64,000 bases of DNA, taken from positions 1 through 64,000 of the forward strand of contig JAITVD010000002.1 in NCBI GenBank assembly GCA_031285965.1, read 5' to 3'. The stretch is from Azoarcus sp. (lineage in GTDB: Bacteria; Pseudomonadota; Gammaproteobacteria; Burkholderiales; Rhodocyclaceae). This document shows positions 39,173-49,411 of the stretch, piece after piece. The notes beneath the pieces are model-generated. The model saw only the letters and a list, made by a program, of their open reading frames with translations. It had not been told where the DNA came from and searched no databases. Numbering within the stretch: position 1 is the stretch's first letter; the number at the start of each line of letters is the position of its first letter. A program made the translations under genes and the position numbers.

Positions 39173-40366
39173 ATGCGCGTCAGCACCAGCATGATTTACG
39201 ACAAAGGGATTGGAAGCATCCAGCAAATCTGGTCGGACTTGCTCCATACCCAGCAGGAAGTCGAAACAGGCCGCCGCGTGCTCGTTCCGGCGGACGACCC
39301 CGTCGCCGCCTCGCGGGCGCTGGATGTCAATAAATCGCGCACCATCAACACGCAGTACAAAACGAACATCGGCACATCCACCGACAATCTCCGGCTGCTG
39401 GAAAACAAGCTCGCGTCAATGGGCGAAATCCTGCAATACGTGCGGCAAGGCGCGGTGGGCGCGGGCAACGGCATCCTTGAGCAAGAACAACTCGATTTCT
39501 TCGTGACCGACATGCGCGGCCAATTCGACGCGATGCTCGCGCTCTCCAATACGCAGGATGTCACCGGAAATTACCTGTTCTCCGGCTACAAAGCGAATGT
39601 CCAGCCGTTCCAAGGCGCTTACGGGAATGTCCATTACGAAGGCGACCAAGGCACGCGCACCATTCAGGTTTCTTCCTCGCGCCACATGCCGGTGAGCCTT
39701 CCGGGTTCCGACCTTTTCGACAACACGCGGACGATGGAGGGGGCGATCAGCACCTTTGCCGGAAAAAGCAACAGCGGCGGAGCCAGCGTGGCCGTCAGCT
39801 TCAACCCGAATCCTCCGTCGGAAGCCAATACCGGGCATCGGTATGAAGTCAGTTTTAACGGGGCAACTTACGATGTTTCCGAATACGTGCCGGGTAACCC
39901 CACGCCTGTGACGGTTGCCTCCGGCCTGAGCGGACCAACTTTGAGCTTCAACGGCATCGACCTAAACGTTAGCGGCACGCCGACAACCGGGGATTCTTTT
40001 GAAGTCTTCGTGGCTTCAAAGAATTTCTTCGACAATTTCGCCCTCTTCATCGACACGCTTGAAAAACCGGGTTCGAGCGGTGTCAGCAGCGGGGTCAGCT
40101 TCGCGCTCAACACCATCGACAACACGCTCGACACCGCGCTGAGGATTCGCGCGCAGATTGGCTCCGAACTGGTCGAGCTTGAACAGTTGGACAGCATCAA
40201 CGCCGACATGGACATCCAGTACGCCGGCACGCTCAGCCGCCTGCTGGACACCGACTACGCCGAAGCCTATTCAAGGCTGACCCGGCAGCAAACCAGCCTT
40301 GAAGCCGCGCAACTGGCGTTCATGCGGGTGAGCGGGCTGTCGCTCTTCAACTACCTGCAAGCATGA
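39173..40366 (+). CDS. flgL: Flagellar hook-associated protein 3
   Basis: MRVSTSMIYDKGIGSIQQ..; follows flgK. Confidence 0.94.
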   Translation: MRVSTSMIYDKGIGSIQQIWSDLLHTQQEVETGRRVLVPADDPVAASRALDVNKSRTINTQYKTNIGTSTDNLRLLENKLASMGEILQYVRQGAVGAGNGILEQEQLDFFVTDMRGQFDAMLALSNTQDVTGNYLFSGYKANVQPFQGAYGNVHYEGDQGTRTIQVSSSRHMPVSLPGSDLFDNTRTMEGAISTFAGKSNSGGASVAVSFNPNPPSEANTGHRYEVSFNGATYDVSEYVPGNPTPVTVASGLSGPTLSFNGIDLNVSGTPTTGDSFEVFVASKNFFDNFALFIDTLEKPGSSGVSSGVSFALNTIDNTLDTALRIRAQIGSELVELEQLDSINADMDIQYAGTLSRLLDTDYAEAYSRLTRQQTSLEAAQLAFMRVSGLSLFNYLQA

Positions 40367-40370
40367 GGCC

Positions 40371-40874
40371 ATGATGCGAGAGCCAAAAAGATACGCCGCG
40401 TTCCTGCTGCCCATGCTGATTGCCGCGTGCGGCGGGTTTGGCAATACCGTCAAGGAAACCGCCGCCACGGCGGCAAAAACGGCAAAAGAATCCCCTGGCC
40501 CCGTTGCGGGCGCGGTAGGCGGCATCTGGACGGCGCAGCAGCTTGGCTACCTCAAGCCGGAATTCATCGCGCCCGCCCTCATCGCCTACAGCATTTACGA
40601 CCCCTTCGCGCCCACGTGGGAAATCAAGGTCACGGAGCTTGATGCCGATTATCGCCGCATCGACCTCAACATGAAGCGCCTTGCCACTGGCGGCGACGGC
40701 GAAGCGCGACAGACATTCCTCCGCGCCGCCCGCTCGCTTACGGCAAAAGGAAGCTACGCCGGATTCGACGAACTGCGCTATGAAGAAGGCATCGATTCGA
40801 CTCGCCCCTTCGCCCGCCGCGTTGCCAGCGGGGAAATTCGGCTCTTGAAATCGCGGCAATTTCCGGGGATGTAA
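40371..40874 (+). CDS. Hypothetical lipoprotein
   Basis: Lipobox-like LIAAC near the N-terminus. Confidence 0.6.
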   Translation: MMREPKRYAAFLLPMLIAACGGFGNTVKETAATAAKTAKESPGPVAGAVGGIWTAQQLGYLKPEFIAPALIAYSIYDPFAPTWEIKVTELDADYRRIDLNMKRLATGGDGEARQTFLRAARSLTAKGSYAGFDELRYEEGIDSTRPFARRVASGEIRLLKSRQFPGM

Positions 40875-41130
40875 CGCCCGCCGAAATTGCGCTGCCGCAC
40901 ATCCTGAAATTCTGAGCAAAACAGGATAAGCGCGGCTTGCGCGGCGCGGCTTGAAAATCCGATTTGGTTTGATTTGATGCGCGGGAAAACCGACCGTTTT
41001 GCGGTTGGCAGCCTTATGGCTGTTGCGCGGCATGCTGGATTGCGTATCCAGCCCTGGCTAATAAATACCAAGCTGGATATAGGAGAATCACTGTAAAGAT
41101 GTTGTAATGCTTTGCTTCTATGCTATGCCT

Positions 41131-41216
41131 TGGTGCCCAGAAGAGGACTCGAACCTCCACGCCTCGCGGCACTAGTACCTGAAACTAGCGCGTCTACCAA
41201 TTCCGCCATCTGGGCA
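41131..41216 (-). tRNA. tRNA-Leu (anticodon CAG)
   Basis: Minus strand TGCCCAGATGGCGGAATTGGTAGACGCGCTAGTTTCAGGTACTAGTG...GGTTCGAGTCCTCTTCTGGGCACCA. Confidence 0.95.
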
Positions 41217-41253
41217 AGAGGGGCGCATTATACGGACAAGAAGAAGAAAGTCA

Positions 41254-43542
41254 ATGATTCAAAAACGGGCAAAAAACCCCATGAAAATGAGCAAGATACG
41301 GCGAGCGGACCCTTTTTTCGAGCGCGAAAAGCAGAACTACGATTCGCCGCTGCCAAGCCGCGAGTACATCGTTCAGATTCTGGAGCGCGAAGGTGCGCCG
41401 ATGGCGCTGGACGCGCTGGCGCAGACGCTCGACATCCGAGATGAGGAGCGCGAGTTTTTCATCCGCCGGCTGCACGCGATGCTGCGCGAAGGCCAAGTCA
41501 TGCGCAATCGGCGCGACGCTTGGCTGCTGCCGGACAAAGCGGATTTAATCTGCGGGCGTGTGCAAGGGCATCCCGATGGTTTCGGTTTTCTGATTAGGGA
41601 CGACAAGGGCGAAGATATTTTTCTCGAACCCAAGGCGATGCGCGAAGTGTTCCACGGCGACCGCGCCATCGTGCGCATCAGGGGGCTGGACAGACGGGGA
41701 CGCGCCGAAGGCAAAATTGTGGAAGTGCTGGAACGCGCCCACACGCGCATCGTCGGTCGCGTGCTTGATGAACATGGCGTTCGGGTAGTCGCGCCGGAAG
41801 ATAAACGGCTGGCGCAGGACATTCTCGTCGCCCCCGGCGGCAAGCGGGCCGCGCCCGGACAGGTGGTGACGGTGGAACTGGTCGTGCAGCCCTCGCGCAC
41901 CGCCCGTCCCGTAGGGCGCATCGTGGAGGTGCTGGGGCATTATGCCGACCCTGGCATGGAAATCGAAATCGCCCTGCGCAAGCATGAATTGCCGTTCGAG
42001 TTCTCGCCCGAAGCGCGGGCGATGGCGCGGAAACTGCCAGAGACCGTGCGCAAAAAAGACAAGGCCGAACGTGAGGACATTAGCGGCTTGCCGTTGGTAA
42101 CAATCGACAGCGAAACGGCGCGTGATTTCGATGACGCCGTTTTCTGCGAGCGCAACGCAAATGGCTGGCGGCTGGTGGTGGCGATTGCCGACGTTTCGCA
42201 TTACGTGGCATCCGGGGACGCGCTGGATGCCGATGCCCGCGAGCGCGGCAACTCGGTGTATTTCCCCCGCCGCGTCATTCCCATGCTACCGGAAAAGCTC
42301 TCCAACGGGCTGTGCTCGCTCAACCCGCAGGTGGAGCGCCTGTGCATGGTGGCCGACATCAGCGTTTCATCGAACGGGGAAATCAGGGCATACCGTTTCT
42401 ATCCGGCAACGATGCTCTCCCATGCGCGGCTGACCTACACGCTGGTCGCGGCGGCGCTTTACGAAAAAAACACCGATGCCATCGCCTCGCTGGGCAGCCA
42501 GTTTCCGCACCTCCAAGAACTCGATAGATTGTTCCGCGCCTTGCTGAAAGCCCGCGCACGGCGCGGAGCCATCGACTTCGAGACCACGGAAACGCGCATG
42601 GAGTTTGACGATGCGGGAAAAATCGCCCGCATCGTGCCAGAGACGCGCAACGACGCGCATCGGCTCATCGAGGAATGTATGCTCGCCGCCAATGTGTGCG
42701 CCTCGGATTTTCTGCGCGACAACGACCATCCCGCCCTGTACCGCATCCATGAAGGACCGTCGCCGGAAAAGCTCGAAAAGCTGCGCGGCTTCCTTGCCGA
42801 ATTCGGCCTAGGCTTAGGCGGGGGCGACAGCCCGACCGCCAAAGACTATGCCGCGCTGCTCGAAAAAACGCGCAGCCGCCCGGACGCGCAGTTGTTGCAG
42901 ATGGTCATGCTGCGCTCGCTGCGCCAAGCCGTCTATAGCCCGGACAACGTGGGGCATTTCGGCCTCGCGTATGAGTCCTACACCCATTTCACTTCGCCCA
43001 TCCGCCGCTATCCCGACCTGCTCGTGCATCGCGCCATCAAGGCCGCGCTAGCGGGCAAGCGGTATTTCCCCGGCAACTGGGAAGAAATCGGGCTGGCCTG
43101 TTCCCAGACCGAGCGCCGCGCCGACGAGGCCACGCGGGACGTGGTGGACTGGCTCAAGTGCTATTACATGCGCGACCGCGTTGGCGAGACGTTCTCCGGC
43201 AGCGTCTCGTCCGTCGTGCCTTTCGGCCTTTTTGTGGTGCTCGACGACGTGTTCATCGAAGGGCTGGTGCACATCTCCGATCTCGGCAGCGACTATTTCC
43301 ACTTCGACGATGCCCGCCATGAACTGCTGGGCGAGCGCACCCGCAAGCGTTACCGCCTCTCCGACCGTGTGCGGGTGCAGGTCATCCGCGCCGATTTGGA
43401 AACCAGCAAGATTGATTTCCGCTTGCTCGAAAGCGAGGCACGTCCCGCCGAACGCAAAGGCAAGACCGAGCGCGAGCGGAACCGGAGCGAAAAAAAGCCC
43501 GAAAAGGGCGCGAAGAAAAGCAGAGGAAAGCGCCGTGGCTGA
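41254..43542 (+). CDS. rnr: Ribonuclease R
   Basis: RNB domain (DSETARDFDDAVF), S1 domain (FVVLDDVFIEGLVHISDL), basic tail. Confidence 0.94.
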   Translation: MIQKRAKNPMKMSKIRRADPFFEREKQNYDSPLPSREYIVQILEREGAPMALDALAQTLDIRDEEREFFIRRLHAMLREGQVMRNRRDAWLLPDKADLICGRVQGHPDGFGFLIRDDKGEDIFLEPKAMREVFHGDRAIVRIRGLDRRGRAEGKIVEVLERAHTRIVGRVLDEHGVRVVAPEDKRLAQDILVAPGGKRAAPGQVVTVELVVQPSRTARPVGRIVEVLGHYADPGMEIEIALRKHELPFEFSPEARAMARKLPETVRKKDKAEREDISGLPLVTIDSETARDFDDAVFCERNANGWRLVVAIADVSHYVASGDALDADARERGNSVYFPRRVIPMLPEKLSNGLCSLNPQVERLCMVADISVSSNGEIRAYRFYPATMLSHARLTYTLVAAALYEKNTDAIASLGSQFPHLQELDRLFRALLKARARRGAIDFETTETRMEFDDAGKIARIVPETRNDAHRLIEECMLAANVCASDFLRDNDHPALYRIHEGPSPEKLEKLRGFLAEFGLGLGGGDSPTAKDYAALLEKTRSRPDAQLLQMVMLRSLRQAVYSPDNVGHFGLAYESYTHFTSPIRRYPDLLVHRAIKAALAGKRYFPGNWEEIGLACSQTERRADEATRDVVDWLKCYYMRDRVGETFSGSVSSVVPFGLFVVLDDVFIEGLVHISDLGSDYFHFDDARHELLGERTRKRYRLSDRVRVQVIRADLETSKIDFRLLESEARPAERKGKTERERNRSEKKPEKGAKKSRGKRRG

Positions 43543-44332
43543 AGCGAGCCGTCTCATTTACGGCTTCCATGCCGTGCTCGGGCGATTGCAGCGCGACCCG
43601 GAATCCGTGTTCGAGCTTTACGTCTCGGGGCTGCGCCACGACGCGCGGGCGCACGAGGCGCGCGAACTCGCCGAGGCGCTCGGCATAAAAATAAACCGCG
43701 CCAACAGCGAGCGCCTTGATGGCATGGTGGGTACTCGCCGCCACCAAGGCATCATTGCCCGCGTCGATGCCCGTCAACGCACGACCACCCTCGACGACGT
43801 GCTGGAATCGCTCCCGGCGCTCACTGAGCCGGCACTCTTGTTGGTGCTCGACGGTGTGCAGGATCCGCACAACCTCGGCGCTTGCCTACGGGTCGCGGAC
43901 GCGGCGGGCGCGCATGCGGTGATTGCGCCCAAAGACCGCGCCGCGAGCCTCAACGCCACGGCGGCCAAAGTCGCCAGCGGCGCGGCGGACAGCGTCCCTT
44001 ACGTCACCGTCACGAACCTTGCGCGGGCGCTGGAGCAAATTAAAAAAGCGGGCGTCTGGGTGGTGGGCGCGGCGGGCGAGGCCGAAAAAAGCCTGTTTGA
44101 AACTAACCTGAAAGGGTCTGTCGCGTGGGTGCTGGGCGCGGAAGCCGACGGCTTGAGGCACCTCACGCGCGCAACATGCGACGAACTGGCGCGCATCCCG
44201 ATGCAAGGCTGCGTGGAAAGCCTCAATGTTTCAGTGGCAAGCGGCATATGCCTATTTGAAACGCTTCGGCAACGTTCTATTCAAAATAAGAGTTTTGGGA
44301 AGAAAGTAGAAGTACAGGTCAATAAAGGGTAG
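43535..44332 (+). CDS. rlmB: 23S rRNA (guanosine-2'-O)-methyltransferase RlmB
   Basis: GTG start VAEASRLIYGFHAVLGRL; VLDGVQDPHNLGACLRVADAAG; LNVSVASGICLFET. Confidence 0.9.
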   Translation: MAEASRLIYGFHAVLGRLQRDPESVFELYVSGLRHDARAHEARELAEALGIKINRANSERLDGMVGTRRHQGIIARVDARQRTTTLDDVLESLPALTEPALLLVLDGVQDPHNLGACLRVADAAGAHAVIAPKDRAASLNATAAKVASGAADSVPYVTVTNLARALEQIKKAGVWVVGAAGEAEKSLFETNLKGSVAWVLGAEADGLRHLTRATCDELARIPMQGCVESLNVSVASGICLFETLRQRSIQNKSFGKKVEVQVNKG

Positions 44333-44413
44333 ATTCGTCTGTTGTGAGCAAAATACCGTTTGTCACGAAATGCCGTTTCTTCTTTCCCCATCACATCGGC
44401 TTGTGGGATTTTT

Positions 44414-45811
44414 ATGCTAAAGGCTTTTAGCCAGTATTTCTCGCGCCACGTATTGCAGCGGATCGGCCTCGATTCGCTCCTGCTGATAGTGGCTGTCATC
44501 GTATCCGCCATATTTTGGGCGGATAACCACGGAGTCGGGCTGAAAGGGCTTCTCCCGTCGGCGCTCGGGTTTGTCGTGGCGGTGATTGCCGCCAATTTTG
44601 CTTTTGGCCTGTACCGTCCGGTCGACGATGACAGTTCTTACGCCGCGTTCGCCCGGTTTGTGCTGTCCGCCCTGTTCTGCCTGCCCGTGGCCTACGGCAC
44701 GATGGTGTTCCTGCCTTGGCAGGGATTTGCCTCGCTGGCGCTGCGGCTTCAGGTGCTCGTTCTGGTATTGGTCGTGCTGCTGGTGCGGATGCTGATTAAC
44801 CGAGGCCAGGCGCATTCGATTTTTGCGCCCAAGATACTGATTGTCGGCACGGGCGAGGAAGCGCAGGAAGCGGAACGCATTCTGTTGCAGCCGGAACATG
44901 GAAAAACAGGCGTACAGGGATTTTTTCCCGTCAGCGACGACGCGAAACGTCTCGTCGACGCGGAAAAAGTCATTTCCGGCTCCAGCCTGACCGAAGCGGT
45001 CAAAAGGCTGAAAACCGACCTCATTATCGTAGCCATCCGCGAACTCCGGGGGCGGGCGCTGCCCTTGCGCGAACTGCTCGACTGCAAGCTCGCCGGCGTG
45101 CGGATCATCGACTGGCTCTCGTTCCACGAACGGATTAGCCGTCAGGTGCGGCTCGATTCCCTGCGGGCAAGCTGGCTGATTTTTGGGGAGGGTTTCCAGC
45201 AGCCCCTTGGCCAAATGTTTTTCAAGCGGGTGTTCGATTTGGCGATTTCTTCCTGCCTGCTCGTTTTGGCCTCTCCGGTAATGCTGCTGGCCGCGCTCAT
45301 GATCGTCTTTGAAGACCACGGGCCGATTTTCTACCGCAAAGAGCGGGTGGGCCTGGGCGGGCAGGTTTTCAATGTCATTCGCTTCCGCTGCAAACACATC
45401 GATAGCAACAGCATTGATGCGGGCGGCTCAAATAACGGCTACGCCGGAGAAGAATCGTTTTCGGGCGTAGGGCGCATCGTCTACAAGCTGCGCGTCGACA
45501 GGCTGCCGCAACTGTTCAATGTGTTCAGGGGCGAAATGAGCTTGGTCGGCCCGCGACCGGAGCGGCCTTCTTTCGTAGACCGTCTGGCGCGCGAAATACC
45601 GTTTTACGGTGTGCGCCACTGCGTCAAGCCAGGCATGACCGGCTGGGCAAGGGTGCAACTGAAATGCCGGAACGATGATAATTCGGTGTCTGGCGCAATA
45701 CGCAGATTGCAATACGACCTCTATTACGTCAAAAACTATTCGCTGATGCTCGACATGCTCGTGCTGCTCGAAACCGTGCATGTGGTGCTCATGGGGAAAC
45801 GCGCACAATGA
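44414..45811 (+). CDS. XrtA/PEP-CTERM-type sugar transferase (EpsB-like)
   Basis: C-terminal bacterial sugar transferase (KRVFDLAISSCLLVLASPVML; DRLPQLFNVFRGEMSLVGPRPERP). Confidence 0.85.
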   Translation: MLKAFSQYFSRHVLQRIGLDSLLLIVAVIVSAIFWADNHGVGLKGLLPSALGFVVAVIAANFAFGLYRPVDDDSSYAAFARFVLSALFCLPVAYGTMVFLPWQGFASLALRLQVLVLVLVVLLVRMLINRGQAHSIFAPKILIVGTGEEAQEAERILLQPEHGKTGVQGFFPVSDDAKRLVDAEKVISGSSLTEAVKRLKTDLIIVAIRELRGRALPLRELLDCKLAGVRIIDWLSFHERISRQVRLDSLRASWLIFGEGFQQPLGQMFFKRVFDLAISSCLLVLASPVMLLAALMIVFEDHGPIFYRKERVGLGGQVFNVIRFRCKHIDSNSIDAGGSNNGYAGEESFSGVGRIVYKLRVDRLPQLFNVFRGEMSLVGPRPERPSFVDRLAREIPFYGVRHCVKPGMTGWARVQLKCRNDDNSVSGAIRRLQYDLYYVKNYSLMLDMLVLLETVHVVLMGKRAQ

Positions 45812-45852
45812 ATCTGAACGATTTCGCGGTTCGGGGCTATGGGATTGAATGA
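45808..45852 (+). other. 14-codon mini-ORF: tandem duplicate of the prsK start
   Basis: ATG AAT CTG AAC GAT TTC GCG GTT CGG GGC TAT GGG ATT GAA TGA; overlaps the prsK start. Confidence 0.6.
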
Positions 45853-47950
45853 TTTTGCGGTTTGGGGCTACGGGCTGACCGCGCTCATCTATGGCGGGTT
45901 CGCGCTGTACCTGTACGCTGCGTGGCGCGGGGCGGCGGTCGGGGGCATCCTGCTGGCGGCAGTCATCCTCTCCTGTGTCTGGGCGCTGGGCTGCCTTTGG
46001 TACGCGGGACGCCCCTCGGAGATGAAGTATCTGCTGTCTTCCGTCCTGGACACGCTGCGCGGCGGGGGCTGGTTCGCGTTCCTGCTGATTTTGCTGCACC
46101 CGCTGCTTGGCCGCGCCTGGAAACGGTTTATGGCGATCATCATCCTGCTGATCGGGGCGCAGCTCGCGGGCGCGGTCTCCTTCGCCACGCAGACCTTGAT
46201 GCCGCTCGAATGGGCGCTCAAGCTGATTTACGGCAGCACGCTGGCGGGCGCGATATTGGGGCTGGTCATGATCGAGCAGCTTTACCGTGGGATACCAATG
46301 GATGTGCGCCGGACGTTCAAGCCCCTGTGCATCGGTTTGGGCGCGGCCTATATGTTCGAGCTTTACTTCTTCGCCGATTCCTTTCTCTTTGGGCGGCCAA
46401 CCGCCATCATCTGGGCGGTGCGCGGCCCCGTCCAGACGCTCATCCTCCCGCTGGTCGCCATTTCGGGGGCGCGCAACCCTTCATGGTCCCTGCACATGTC
46501 CCTGTCGCGGGAAGCGGCTTTCCATTCCACCGCGCTGGGGCTGTCCGGGCTTTACCTGCTTGCGGTCTCCCTCATCGGCTTTTATGTCAACAGCATCGGC
46601 GGGGAATGGGGGCAAGCCTTGCAGACGGTGCTGCTGTTCGCGGCGCTGCTGCTGCTGGCCGCGCTCATGGTGTCCTCGGCGCAACGCGCCAGATTGCGGG
46701 TGCTCATCAATAAGCACCTGTTCCCGTACCGCTACGACTACCGCGCCGAATGGCTGCGCTTTACCCGCTCGCTCTCTTCGGCGGCCAGCCTGTCGCATCT
46801 TGGGCAATCGGTCATCGCCGCGCTGGGCAATCTGGTGGAAAGCCCCGGCGGCGCGTTATGGCTGCGGGATAGCGCGGGAGAAAGCACCGATTACGTCATC
46901 CAGACAAAAATTGGATTGACCGCGCAGCCGAATGCGGCGGAGCCAGCAAACAGCTCGCTGATGAGTTTCATGTGGCAAAAAGGATGGATCGTCAATCTGG
47001 AGGAATACCGCCGCAGCCCGGAAAACTATCCCGGACTGGTTTTGCCGGACTGGCTCGCGGCGCACTTTCCAAACGCCTGGCTGCTCATCCCGCTCATCGG
47101 CAGCGCGGGGCTGATCGGGTTCGTTCTGCTGATAACGCCCCGGACGCGCTTCGACATCGACTGGGAAGTGCTCGACCTGCTCAAGACCGCGCAGCACCAG
47201 GCCGCCAACGATTTGGAAAGGATGCTCGCCGCCGAAGATTTGCTGGAGGCGCGAAAGTTCGAGTCCTTCAACAGAATGGCGGCTTTCGTCGTCCACGACC
47301 TGAAAAACCTCGTCGCCCAGCTATCGCTGCTGCTGCGCAACGCCGAGCGCCACAAGGACAATCCAGAATTTCAGGCCGACATGCTCGAAACCGTGGCGCA
47401 CGCCGAAACCAAGATGCGCGGGCTGATGAAGCAATTGCAGGAAAAGCGTTCCATCGACCCGCCCCGCATGCTCAATCTGGCAAGAAAACTGGAAAACATC
47501 CGCAGCGCCCGCCAAGGGCTGCACCCCGAAGTGGAACTCGACATCCCGCCAGACTGCGAGGCAATCACGGTGCAGGCGCATCCTGAGCGGCTGGAGCGCG
47601 TCATCGGGCACGTCGTGCAAAATGCAATCGAAGCCACGCCCGAGAATGGTAAGGTTCGTCTTTCGTTGCAGGCTCACGGCCCGGATCGGGTGCGCATCAT
47701 CATCACGGATACAGGCTGCGGCATGTCGGAAGAGTTCATCCGCGAGCATCTTGCCCGCCCGTTCCAGACAACCAAGTCGAGCGGCATGGGAATCGGGGTC
47801 TATGAGACCAGCAAATACATCCACGAACTGGGCGGAGAAATGTCTTACGAAAGCAGGAAAGGCGCGGGCACACGGGTGACGCTCGAATTGCCCCTGCACA
47901 CAAGGCTGGATTTAGAGCACAAATATGAATCAGGCGACGGACAAGCATGA
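45839..47950 (+). CDS. prsK: XrtA/PEP-CTERM system histidine kinase PrsK
   Basis: N-terminal TM region, GAF-like region, H-box FVVHDLKNLVAQLSLL, HATPase (NAIEATPENG, TDTGCGMS). Confidence 0.87.
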   Translation: MGLNDFAVWGYGLTALIYGGFALYLYAAWRGAAVGGILLAAVILSCVWALGCLWYAGRPSEMKYLLSSVLDTLRGGGWFAFLLILLHPLLGRAWKRFMAIIILLIGAQLAGAVSFATQTLMPLEWALKLIYGSTLAGAILGLVMIEQLYRGIPMDVRRTFKPLCIGLGAAYMFELYFFADSFLFGRPTAIIWAVRGPVQTLILPLVAISGARNPSWSLHMSLSREAAFHSTALGLSGLYLLAVSLIGFYVNSIGGEWGQALQTVLLFAALLLLAALMVSSAQRARLRVLINKHLFPYRYDYRAEWLRFTRSLSSAASLSHLGQSVIAALGNLVESPGGALWLRDSAGESTDYVIQTKIGLTAQPNAAEPANSSLMSFMWQKGWIVNLEEYRRSPENYPGLVLPDWLAAHFPNAWLLIPLIGSAGLIGFVLLITPRTRFDIDWEVLDLLKTAQHQAANDLERMLAAEDLLEARKFESFNRMAAFVVHDLKNLVAQLSLLLRNAERHKDNPEFQADMLETVAHAETKMRGLMKQLQEKRSIDPPRMLNLARKLENIRSARQGLHPEVELDIPPDCEAITVQAHPERLERVIGHVVQNAIEATPENGKVRLSLQAHGPDRVRIIITDTGCGMSEEFIREHLARPFQTTKSSGMGIGVYETSKYIHELGGEMSYESRKGAGTRVTLELPLHTRLDLEHKYESGDGQA

Positions 47951-49311
47951 CTGACAAGCAAAGAACCCTGTTGATCGTCGAGGACGATCTGGCCCTGCAA
48001 AAACAGATGCACTGGGCATTCGATGGCTTTGAGACCGTGGTGGCGGAAAACCGCGAAAGCGCCATCGCGCAGATGCGCCGCTTTGAGCCAGCGGTCGTGA
48101 CAATGGATTTGGGGCTGCCGCCCTGCCCCGATGACGTGAGCGAAGGCTTCGCCCTTTTGAGCGAGATTCTGGCGCTGGCGCCCGAGACCAAAATCGTCGT
48201 CCTGACTGGGCAGCATGACCGCGAAAACGCGGTACGCGCCGTCGGACTGGGGGCTTACGACTTTTTCAGCAAGCCTTTCGAGCCGGAACTGCTGACGCTC
48301 ACCATCGAGCGCGCTTTCCGCCTTTACGATTTGCAGGCCGAAAACAGGCGGCTCCAGCAGGCGCGGGCAGGTTCCGTGACGGGGCTGATCACCCGCGACG
48401 CGGCCATGCAGAAGGTCTGCCACACCATCGAGCGCGTCGCTCCGTCCGCCGTCACCGTGGCCCTGTTCGGTGACAGCGGAACCGGTAAGGAAGTGCTGGC
48501 GCGGGGGCTGCACCAACTCTCATCGCGCGCTGCGGAACGCTTCGTCGCCATCAACTGCGCGGCGATTCCCGAAAACCTGCTGGAAAGCGAACTGTTCGGC
48601 TACGAAAAGGGCGCTTTCACGGGCGCAGCCCGCCAGACACCCGGCAAGATTGAAACCGCGCATAAAGGAACGCTTTTTCTGGATGAAATCGGCGACCTGC
48701 CGATGGCGCTGCAAGCCAAGCTGCTGCGCTTTTTGCAGGAAAGAGTCATCGAGCACCTCGGCGGGCGGCAGGAAATTCCCGTCGATGTCCGCATCGTCTG
48801 CGCGACCCACCGCGACCTCAAAACCCAGATACAGGCGGGGCTGTTCCGCGAAGACCTCTATTACCGGCTGGCGGAAATCGTCATCACGATTCCGCCCCTG
48901 CGCGACCGGGACGGCGACGCAGTGCTGCTCGCCCATCACTTCATCCGCCAATTCGCGCAGGAAAACGGACGCGCCTCGATACAGCTCAGCGAGGATGCCA
49001 TTGCCGCTATCGAGCTTTACCAATGGCCAGGCAACGTGCGCGAACTGGAGAACTGCCTGAAACGCGCCGTCATCATGGCCGACGGCAGCCGCGTCACGGC
49101 TGAAGACCTCGGACTCGATACGGACAACGACGGCGAAGCACTGGAATATCTCACCCTGCGGCGGGTGCGCGAAGTCGCCGAGCGGCAAGCCGTCGTGCGG
49201 GTGCTGGCGCGTACCAACGGCAATATCGCCCGCGCGGCGGAAGTGCTCGGCATCAGCCGCCCGTCGCTCTACGACCTCATGAGCCGGTTCGGGCTGAAGA
49301 AAGATAGCTGA
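47947..49311 (+). CDS. prsR: PEP-CTERM-box sigma54 response regulator PrsR
   Basis: Receiver domain, FGDSGTGKEVLARGLH, ESELFGYEKGAFTGA, Fis-type HTH. Confidence 0.88.
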   Translation: MTDKQRTLLIVEDDLALQKQMHWAFDGFETVVAENRESAIAQMRRFEPAVVTMDLGLPPCPDDVSEGFALLSEILALAPETKIVVLTGQHDRENAVRAVGLGAYDFFSKPFEPELLTLTIERAFRLYDLQAENRRLQQARAGSVTGLITRDAAMQKVCHTIERVAPSAVTVALFGDSGTGKEVLARGLHQLSSRAAERFVAINCAAIPENLLESELFGYEKGAFTGAARQTPGKIETAHKGTLFLDEIGDLPMALQAKLLRFLQERVIEHLGGRQEIPVDVRIVCATHRDLKTQIQAGLFREDLYYRLAEIVITIPPLRDRDGDAVLLAHHFIRQFAQENGRASIQLSEDAIAAIELYQWPGNVRELENCLKRAVIMADGSRVTAEDLGLDTDNDGEALEYLTLRRVREVAERQAVVRVLARTNGNIARAAEVLGISRPSLYDLMSRFGLKKDS

Positions 49312-49411
49312 CGGGATTTCAGCGAAATTGGCCTGCGGGATACCCCTGCCCCGCGTGGTAGAATGCTCTGTTTCGTCTCACCACTAGCGGACGGGCCGCT
49401 ACAGCTTGCGC

